A stretch of DNA of 5,912 nucleotides. It comes from an uncultured Brevundimonas sp. Its GTDB lineage: Bacteria; Pseudomonadota; Alphaproteobacteria; Caulobacterales; Caulobacteraceae. This document shows, piece after piece, positions 1-4,954 of this stretch (position 1 is its first letter; each line of letters opens with the position of its first letter). The notes under the pieces were generated by a model. It was not told the origin of the DNA. It saw nothing but the letters and a program-made list of their open reading frames with translations, and did no database searches. The stretch covers positions 1 to 5,912 of the forward strand of contig CAMLNT010000153.1 in NCBI GenBank assembly GCA_946481425.1, in the 5' to 3' direction. The translations under genes were made by a program, and so were the position numbers.

Positions 1-1234
1 CGGGCGCCTCGGCGGCGCGGCCCGGCCCGACGGCGGCGGCGGCGGCCAGACCCGGGTCGGTCAGCCGGCCGGCGACCCGCACGAGGTCAGACGCCTCGAT
101 CGCCGCGATGCGCGCCGCAGTCTGCTCGACCGGCACCGGCCCGCCCCAAACCAGCGCCTGCCACGCCGCCCGCTCCGCGCGGGACGGCAGGTTCTCCTCC
201 GCCATCCACAGGCCGGACAGAGCCTGGGCGCGCGCGCGGGATAGTTCGGCCTCGGTGACGCCATCGGCGAGGCGCCGGATCTCGTGGGCGGCCAGCTCGG
301 CCATCTCCACGGCCTTGTCCGCGGCGGACCCGGCGAAGACGCTGACGAGGCCCGCATCGGTGAAGGCTTCGAAGCCGGCGTCGACGGCATAGGCCAGACC
401 CCTCGCCTCACGGGCTTCCTGGAACAGACGCGAGGCCATCCCGCCGCCGAGGATCTCGATCAGCAGGGCGAGGGCCGGCAAGTCCGGGTCGCGCGCCGCC
501 AGGCCCGGCAGGGCAAAGACGAGATTGGCCTGTTCGATCCGGCGTTTCTGGGCGGCCGTACCGCCGGTAAAGGTGGCAGGGGTGATGTCGGCCTCGTTTC
601 CCGTCGCCGGCTCGCCGAACCAGCGCTCGGCCAAGGCAAGCAGCTCGTCTTCCGACACCGCGCCGGAGACGACGACCGCCATGCGCTCGGGCGCGTAGAG
701 ACGGGCCCGCCAGGCGTCGAGACCGGTCCGGTCAGCGGTGGCCAGGCTGTCATTGCTGCCCAGGATGGGGCGCCCGATTGGCTGGCCCGCGAAGGCCTGC
801 GACTGGGCGAGATCGAACACATGATCGTCGGGCGTGTCGTAGGCCTCGGCGATCTCCTGGGCGACGACGTCCTTCTCGCGCTCCAGCTCATCGGCATCGA
901 GGGTCGGGCGGAAGACGAGGTCCGAGATGGTTTCCAGCGCCAGCGCCAGATCGCCCGCCATGGCGCGGGCCTGGAAGGTCGTGCGCTCCTGGCCGGTCCA
1001 CGCGTTCAGCGACCCGCCCGCCGATTCGACCCGTTCGATCAGGTCGCGCGCCGAGCGGCCGCCGGCGCCCTTGAAGACCATGTGCTCCAGAAGGTGCGAC
1101 CAGCCGGACCGCGCCGCGTCCTCGTGACGGGCGCCACCCTCGGCGGTCACAGCGACCGCCAGCGTGCGCACGCCCGGCGCGGGATCACACACGACCTTCA
1201 GGCCGCTGGGGAGAATATGCTGGGTCGCGCTCAT
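1..1234 (-). CDS. M16 family zinc metallopeptidase (processing peptidase-like), 3' end cut by window edge
   Basis: Predicted zinc endopeptidase of the pitrilysin/insulinase family, M16B type, related to the mitochondrial processing peptidase beta subunit. Reading from ATG at 1234 the frame stays open to the left edge, giving about 411 residues; M16B proteins are usually about 420-430, so little is missing. The inverted zinc motif HLLEH is at residues 47-51 (H47, E50, H51) after GWS, and the third ligand is E127 in VVAQEIAEAYDTPDD. The C-terminal half has the family signature GGGMASRLFQEAREARGLAY near residue 280. No signal peptide is visible, so it is probably cytoplasmic. Its ATG overlaps the TGA of the SURF1 gene (ATGA), which sets the start and suggests translational coupling. 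A GCC/GGC run near the edge encodes an alanine stretch. The family call is firm; the physiological substrate is unknown, and a role in oxidase biogenesis is only suggested by position. Confidence 0.93.
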   Translation of the reverse strand, partial: MSATQHILPSGLKVVCDPAPGVRTLAVAVTAEGGARHEDAARSGWSHLLEHMVFKGAGGRSARDLIERVESAGGSLNAWTGQERTTFQARAMAGDLALALETISDLVFRPTLDADELEREKDVVAQEIAEAYDTPDDHVFDLAQSQAFAGQPIGRPILGSNDSLATADRTGLDAWRARLYAPERMAVVVSGAVSEDELLALAERWFGEPATGNEADITPATFTGGTAAQKRRIEQANLVFALPGLAARDPDLPALALLIEILGGGMASRLFQEAREARGLAYAVDAGFEAFTDAGLVSVFAGSAADKAVEMAELAAHEIRRLADGVTEAELSRARAQALSGLWMAEENLPSRAERAAWQALVWGGPVPVEQTAARIAAIEASDLVRVAGRLTDPGLAAAAAVGPGRAAEAP

Positions 1235-1917
1235 CGCTTCAGTCGGCGCCAGAGCAGGGCCGCATAGACACCGATGAGCGCCGCCGCCAGTCCGAACCAG
1301 GTCAGGGCATAGCCGAGGTGATTGTTGGTGAGGCCGGCCGGCAGGGCCGAGGGCTGAAGCGCCCGCCATTCGGGATTACTCGACGTTTCCGCCACGAGCA
1401 TCAGGTCGGTCCGGCCGCCGCCCAGACGCTCCGCCATCGCTGAGAGATCCCGCACATAGATTCGGCGGTCTTCGGCCGGAGGCGTGAAGGCGTTGGCGGC
1501 CTCGCCGCGCCGCAGGACGCCCCTCACCGTCACCGGCATGGTTCCGCCTTCGGAAGGCGGCCGCGCCGAGATTGTGTCGGCGACGAAGCCCCGGTCCACC
1601 AGGATCGGCGTCTCGGGCGAGCAGAGCGAGATGAGCCGGACGCCCGACTGGCCGTCCAGCAGGGTCTGAAGCTCGATATAGGGCGCCCGGTCCAGCCCGC
1701 GGCACACGAGGGCGACGCGCGCGAACTCCGGATCGGGACGCGCCAGGGCGGCGTGGAGCGGTAAAGGCGCCGCCGTCCGGGCCGCCTCGATGCGGGCCAG
1801 CAGGTCCTGCTTCCAGGCCAGCCTCTGCGTCTGCCAGACGCCGAGCGAGACCAGCACGACAAGGGACACCGCCGCGAGGACGGTCAGGAGCCAGGGAAAG
1901 GCGCGGGGCGACGACAT
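1231..1917 (-). CDS. SURF1 family cytochrome c oxidase assembly protein
   Basis: Inner-membrane assembly factor that helps heme A reach subunit I of cytochrome c oxidase (family knowledge from mitochondrial Surf1 and Paracoccus Surf1 proteins). The 228-residue product has the SURF1 layout: an N-terminal membrane helix (about residues 8-28), the signature GVWQTQRLAWKQDLL (26-40), a soluble periplasmic domain with ILVDRGFV (105-112), and a second helix beginning at NNHLGYALTWFGLA (198-211). H200 in NNH probably matches the heme-ligating histidine described in Paracoccus Surf1; that equivalence is by motif, not alignment. Length is normal for bacterial members. The start ATG at 1917 is preceded by AGGGGG only two bases away, a poorly spaced Shine-Dalgarno. 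It lies downstream of the unrelated secreted-protein gene and a GC-rich hairpin, and its stop overlaps the M16 peptidase start. The symbol is left blank because bacterial SURF1 genes carry several names. Confidence 0.95.
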   Translation of the reverse strand: MSSPRAFPWLLTVLAAVSLVVLVSLGVWQTQRLAWKQDLLARIEAARTAAPLPLHAALARPDPEFARVALVCRGLDRAPYIELQTLLDGQSGVRLISLCSPETPILVDRGFVADTISARPPSEGGTMPVTVRGVLRRGEAANAFTPPAEDRRIYVRDLSAMAERLGGGRTDLMLVAETSSNPEWRALQPSALPAGLTNNHLGYALTWFGLAAALIGVYAALLWRRLKR

Positions 1918-1940
1918 GGCCCCCTACATAGAAGCTGCAT

Positions 1941-1964
1941 GCCGCCGGGGCGAGGCCCGGCGGC
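1941..1964 (-). terminator. GC-rich hairpin after the secreted-protein gene (possible terminator)
   Basis: A perfect 9-bp inverted repeat, GCCGCCGGG and CCCGGCGGC, with a 6-nt loop. It starts 3 nt after the TGA of the secreted-protein gene and ends 23 nt before the SURF1 ATG. No T-tract follows on the minus strand (the next bases are ATGCAGCTTC), so it is not a canonical intrinsic terminator. It may attenuate transcription into SURF1 or protect the 3' end of the upstream mRNA. Confidence 0.5.
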
Positions 1965-1967
1965 GCT

Positions 1968-3158
1968 TCAGCTACACGACGGGCAGAACCGGAACTCGCG
2001 CACCCGTTCGTCGCCCGTGAAACGGAACAGGGGGCGACCTTCCTGGAAGAAGAACTCCGTACGCCGCCCTTCCTCGACGCCGTCGACGGTCAGGCTTTCC
2101 ATGTTCCAGTTGTCACCGTTCCAGCCCCCGGTGAAGGTGGTCTCCAGACGCACGCCCCGCACATCCGACGGCCGCAGGCCCTCGGGCAGGGTCAGGGTGA
2201 TGCGCTGCACGCTGTCGTTGATCCACGGATGGCCCTGATTGACGTTGTCGAAGCGCAGGGTGGTCCCCGTGCGGGTCAGGACCAGGACATTGAGGTTGTC
2301 GTGGGTGCCCCTCAGGTCATCGCCGCCCGTCCCGATGGTCAGCAGCAGCTGGCTGGGCTCCATCACGATGGTGGGCGGGGTGCGCACGCTGTAGGCCTCG
2401 ATGAACCACGCCCGCCACCGGCGCCGCTCGCCATCGTGGTCAGGCTCGAGATACCGCCAGGTCGCCGCCGCCACGAACGGCTGGAGGGTCATGGTCCGAC
2501 CCGGAAAATTCGGGTCATAGACGAAGATGCGAACCTGCTGGGCGGTGGAGCTGCGCGGATCTCCGTCGTAGCCGCCGACATCGTAGCCGATCGCCAGCAC
2601 CTGGTGGTCGCCGGCGCAGCCCTCGTTGCAGCCCTTGAGACCGAGCGGAACCGGCCGGCCAGCGTCGATCTCGCGCCGCAGGTCGTTCAGCCGCCCCTCC
2701 AGACCCCACTGGTAGAACTCCTGATTGCGGGTCCCGAACGGGTTCAGGCCGAACTCGGACCAGTTGACGTGGTTGTGGTCCACGATGGAGTTGGTCTGGC
2801 GATGGTAGAGGTAGGTCCTCAGCGCCGTCCCGTCGGCGGGCTCCCAGTCCTGGGTCGGAAACGGAATCTCGGGATGGTTGAAGTAGTCGAGCGCCGCGAA
2901 GACCATGCCGCCGCACAGGCCGTCCGTGCGCCAGTCGAATTCGGGAATGAAGTTGTTCGCGAAGGTGTTGGCGAAGCGGAAGCCATGCACGGCCGGGTCG
3001 AACGTCGTCCGGTTGGCGCGGCGCGGCGTGATCACCAGCAGCCCCGGATCAACCTGGATGACGTTGGGGCGGACCTGCAGGACGCTGGCCACCGCCGGGC
3101 CGGCCGAAAGGGCTGCGAGAGCCACGAAAAACGAAAGAACCAACGCCTGAGTACGCAT
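1968..3158 (-). CDS. Secreted protein of unknown function with a papain-like cysteine peptidase-type core and a C-terminal beta-rich domain
   Basis: I do not recognise a named family. The 396-residue product begins with a clear Sec signal peptide (MRTQ, hydrophobic 5-17, likely cleavage after AVA at 22-24), so it should be periplasmic or secreted. The core has DGLCGGMVFAALDYF (79-93), with C82 at the start of a likely helix, then GDHQVLAIGYD (183-193) with H185, then IFVYDPNFPG (211-220) with D215 and N217. This Cys-His-Asp/Asn order is that of papain-fold and C39-like peptidases; activity is inference. Residues about 265-360 look like a beta-sandwich, with TGGDDLRG (277-284) and GDNWNMESLTVDG (348-360), loosely like PLAT/LH2 or carbohydrate-binding modules. 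Extra cysteines are C177, C181 and a terminal CPSC (392-395). A GTG at 3227 could extend the frame, but the ribosome site and signal peptide favour ATG 3158. It interrupts oxidase genes and shares no evident function with them. Confidence 0.85.
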   Translation of the reverse strand: MRTQALVLSFFVALAALSAGPAVASVLQVRPNVIQVDPGLLVITPRRANRTTFDPAVHGFRFANTFANNFIPEFDWRTDGLCGGMVFAALDYFNHPEIPFPTQDWEPADGTALRTYLYHRQTNSIVDHNHVNWSEFGLNPFGTRNQEFYQWGLEGRLNDLRREIDAGRPVPLGLKGCNEGCAGDHQVLAIGYDVGGYDGDPRSSTAQQVRIFVYDPNFPGRTMTLQPFVAAATWRYLEPDHDGERRRWRAWFIEAYSVRTPPTIVMEPSQLLLTIGTGGDDLRGTHDNLNVLVLTRTGTTLRFDNVNQGHPWINDSVQRITLTLPEGLRPSDVRGVRLETTFTGGWNGDNWNMESLTVDGVEEGRRTEFFFQEGRPLFRFTGDERVREFRFCPSCS

Positions 3159-3164
3159 CGCCAT

Positions 3165-3169
3165 CCTCC
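3165..3169 (-). promoter_or_regulatory. Ribosome binding site GGAGG that decides the start of the secreted-protein gene
   Basis: Read on the minus strand, CGGAGG directly abuts an ATG at 3164 and stands 6 nt before the ATG at 3158. Normal spacing selects 3158, which places the arginine and hydrophobic core of the signal peptide at the very N-terminus. It is the best-matched Shine-Dalgarno in the window, suggesting independent translation rather than coupling to coxC. Confidence 0.75.
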
Positions 3170-3305
3170 GCTCTGAAGCGATGGAGGTCGAGCTCGCCGC
3201 GAGGACGGCGAAACGCCACGACCTCACAACACCAGGGGCGCGAGAATGTCAGAAGCCGACGAAGCGGACAATCCAGCGAACGCCGGTTGCCAGGTTCGGG
3301 CCGTC

Positions 3306-3326
3306 GGCCGGGCTTCAGGCCCGGCC
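3306..3326 (-). terminator. GC-rich hairpin just after coxC (possible terminator or 3' stabiliser)
   Basis: A perfect 8-bp inverted repeat, GGCCGGGC and GCCCGGCC, around a 5-nt loop (CTGAA on the minus strand). It begins 5 nt after the coxC TGA. No T-run follows (GACGGCCCGAAC), so intrinsic termination is uncertain; factor-dependent termination or mRNA 3'-end protection is also possible. The remaining stretch to the next gene (about 3170-3305) holds no convincing promoter that I could identify. Confidence 0.5.
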
Positions 3327-3331
3327 TGTCA

Positions 3332-4207
3332 TCAGCCGTGGGCCGAGCCGCCGAACGTCACATAGACGAAGGCGAACAGGAACAGCCACACCACGTCGAC
3401 GAAGTGCCAGTACCAGGCCGCCGCCTCGAAGCCGAAGTGCTTCTCGGGGGTGAACTGACCGGCCAGCAGGCGGATCAGGCACACGGTCAGAAACAGGGTC
3501 CCGACCAGAACGTGGAAGCCGTGGAAGCCGGTAGCCATGAAGAAGATGGAACCGTAGAGGCCCGAGCTGGCCGCCTCGTCGTTGAAGAAGAGGTTCTCGT
3601 GGATGATGTGCTGGTACTCATAGGCCTGAATGGCCGTGAACAGCACGCCGAGCACGATCGTCAGGACCAGGCCGTACTTGGCTTCCTTGCGGTTGCCGAT
3701 GGCCAGGGCGTGGTGGGCCCAGGTCACCGTCGTGCCCGACAGCAGCAGGATCACGGTGTTCAGCAGCGGCAGGTGCCAGGCATCCAGCGTCTCGACGCCC
3801 TGCGGCGGCCACTGGGACCAGGCGTTGCGGACTTCCTCGATCGACGACAGCGTCCTGTGCTCGTTCCACAGGCCCATCTCGAAGAAGATCCAGAAGAAGG
3901 CCACAAAGAACATGATCTCCGAGGCGATGAACAGGATCATGCCGTAGCGCAGGCCGATGGAGACCACCGGGGTGTGATCGCCGCCGCGGCTCTCCTTGAT
4001 GACGTCGCCCCACCAGCCGATCATCGAGTACAGCACGCCGGCCAGGCCCGCGAAGAACAGCCAGCTGGTGCCTTCCGGCTGACCGAACAGGCCCTTCATC
4101 CACATCACGGCGCCGACGAACATCACCGTGGCGGCGATGGACGACACCAGCGGCCAGGGGCTCGGGTTGACGAGGTGGTAATCGTGGCGGACGGCGTCGT
4201 GGGCCAT
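3332..4207 (-). CDS. ctaE: Cytochrome c oxidase subunit III (aa3-type)
   Basis: Structural subunit III (also coxC) of the proton-pumping aa3 oxidase in the inner membrane; it carries no redox metal and supports proton uptake and enzyme stability. The 291-residue product has the seven-helix pattern and hallmark motifs: HDYHLVNPSPWP (8-19), LRYGMILFIASEIMFF (86-101) with the conserved membrane glutamate E97, TVTWAHHAL (160-168), ATGFHGFHVLVGT (225-237) and FGFEAAAWYWHFVDVVWLF (258-276). It is about 30 residues longer than bovine subunit III, mainly in the loop near 110-140. WWGDVIKE (65-72) has glycine where the mitochondrial protein has arginine, which may be ordinary bacterial variation. The ATG at 4207 gives the expected conserved N-terminus; the upstream GAGCGAG is a weak ribosome site. 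It lies 34 nt after ctaG. Subunits I and II are not in the window. Confidence 0.98.
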   Translation of the reverse strand: MAHDAVRHDYHLVNPSPWPLVSSIAATVMFVGAVMWMKGLFGQPEGTSWLFFAGLAGVLYSMIGWWGDVIKESRGGDHTPVVSIGLRYGMILFIASEIMFFVAFFWIFFEMGLWNEHRTLSSIEEVRNAWSQWPPQGVETLDAWHLPLLNTVILLLSGTTVTWAHHALAIGNRKEAKYGLVLTIVLGVLFTAIQAYEYQHIIHENLFFNDEAASSGLYGSIFFMATGFHGFHVLVGTLFLTVCLIRLLAGQFTPEKHFGFEAAAWYWHFVDVVWLFLFAFVYVTFGGSAHG

Positions 4208-4241
4208 GGGCTCGCTCGGCTTATGAGTTATTGTGGAGGGG

Positions 4242-4808
4242 CTATAGCGGGGCGGAAGCCGCTTCGCTAGAGGCGGGCGCCGCCTGATCGAAACCCTGGG
4301 TCGGGTAGAAGGTGTAGCTGAGCGTCACGTTGCGGATGTTGCGCCCTTCCGGCTCCGTCTCGATCGTCTCGTCGATGAAATACTGGATCGGGAACTCCAT
4401 CGTCTGACCCGGTTCCAGTCGTTGTGATTCGAAGCAGAAACACTGCAGCTTCAGGAAATACGGCCCCGCCGCCTCGGGCGTCACATTGTAGGCCGCCGTG
4501 GCCTCGACCGGCTGGTCGGACGTGTTGGTGACGCGGAAGAAGGCGATGGTCGGCTCGCCCACTCGCACCACCTGGCGAACCTGCACCGCGCGGAACTCCA
4601 CCGGTACGCCGCGGACGTTGGTGTCGAACGAGACGGTCACCGTACGGTCCAGCACCCGGTCCGGCGCAGCCTCGGCCCGCATGACCGTGCCGTCGAAGCC
4701 GGTCACCTGGCAGAACAGGCGGTAGAGCGGCACGGCCGCGAAGGCGGCTCCGACCATGAAGGCGAAGACGCCCACGCAGATCAGGGCGACGCGGGTATTG
4801 CGGTTCAT
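4242..4808 (-). CDS. ctaG: Cytochrome c oxidase assembly protein CtaG (Cox11), CuB copper chaperone
   Basis: Membrane-anchored copper chaperone that supplies the CuB site of oxidase subunit I. The 188-residue product has one N-terminal membrane helix (about 7-27), then a periplasmic immunoglobulin-like domain. Diagnostic motifs are PLYRLFCQVTGFDGT (27-41) with conserved C33, YNVTPEAAGPYFLKLQ (107-122), and the copper-binding pair C123 and C125 in CFCF, followed by LEPGQ and the conserved ending NVTLSYTFYP (160-169). Length is typical of alphaproteobacterial Cox11 proteins. All three key cysteines are present, so it should be functional. The ATG at 4808 overlaps the TGA of the small upstream gene (ATGA), which supports the start and suggests coupled translation. 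The last 19 residues are Ala/Ser-rich and look like a disordered tail. The TAG stop is 34 nt before ctaE. Confidence 0.98.
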   Translation of the reverse strand: MNRNTRVALICVGVFAFMVGAAFAAVPLYRLFCQVTGFDGTVMRAEAAPDRVLDRTVTVSFDTNVRGVPVEFRAVQVRQVVRVGEPTIAFFRVTNTSDQPVEATAAYNVTPEAAGPYFLKLQCFCFESQRLEPGQTMEFPIQYFIDETIETEPEGRNIRNVTLSYTFYPTQGFDQAAPASSEAASAPL

Positions 4809-4942
4809 CCCCCGGCGCCTGCCGCGATGTTGGAGGTGAGGCGCAGCACGGTGATGGTGAAGACCAGGATCACGAACAGGACGAGGCCTGCTGCGATCGC
4901 CAGGTTGCGGCGCTTGCGCGCGGAGATTTCTTCAGGGGTCAT
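4805..4942 (-). CDS. Small single-pass membrane protein of the cox operon (CoxF-like), 45 residues
   Basis: A short gene between ctaB and ctaG. The ATG at 4942 is 12 nt after the ctaB TAA and its TGA overlaps the ctaG ATG in ATGA. The product has a charged N-terminus (MTPEEISARKRRN), a hydrophobic helix at about 14-35 (LAIAAGLVLFVILVFTITVL) and a short Gly/Ala-rich tail ending AGAGG. The ARKRRN cluster before the helix predicts an N-in topology with a short periplasmic tail. From memory, alphaproteobacterial cox clusters often have such a miniprotein here, sometimes annotated as CoxF or as a hypothetical oxidase assembly protein; I treat that as a likely family match. It has no metal-binding cysteine or histidine, so a scaffold role or a role in coupling ctaG translation is more plausible than cofactor carriage. 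The upstream AAGAG is a modest ribosome site. Confidence 0.85.
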   Translation of the reverse strand: MTPEEISARKRRNLAIAAGLVLFVILVFTITVLRLTSNIAAGAGG

Positions 4943-4954
4943 GGCGCGAACTCT

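Noticed and set aside
31..46. CGG trinucleotide run
   Set aside because: It lies in frame in the M16 gene and encodes an alanine stretch near the C-terminus; common in GC-rich coding DNA and not a separate repeat element.
284..1267. Plus-strand open frame of 327 codons
   Set aside because: It lies antisense to the M16 peptidase and the end of SURF1, whose motifs are unmistakable on the minus strand. Its product has no recognisable domain and is rich in Gly/Arg/Asp, as expected of a GC-rich shadow frame.
2229..3176. Plus-strand open frame of 315 codons
   Set aside because: Antisense to the secreted-protein gene, which has a signal peptide, good ribosome site and coherent motifs. The plus-strand product is a valine/arginine/alanine-rich shadow without motifs.
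3159..3227. 23-residue N-terminal extension of the secreted protein from a GTG
   Set aside because: The extension would bury the signal peptide and ignores a GGAGG spaced 6 nt before ATG 3158.
3170..3305. Possible promoter for the secreted-protein gene
   Set aside because: TTGTCC and TTCTGACATT were considered as sigma-70-like elements on the minus strand, but spacing and matches are poor, so no promoter is annotated.
3287..4270. Plus-strand open frame of 327 codons
   Set aside because: Antisense to coxC. The product is rich in His, Gln, Asp and Glu, the expected complement of a hydrophobic membrane protein gene.
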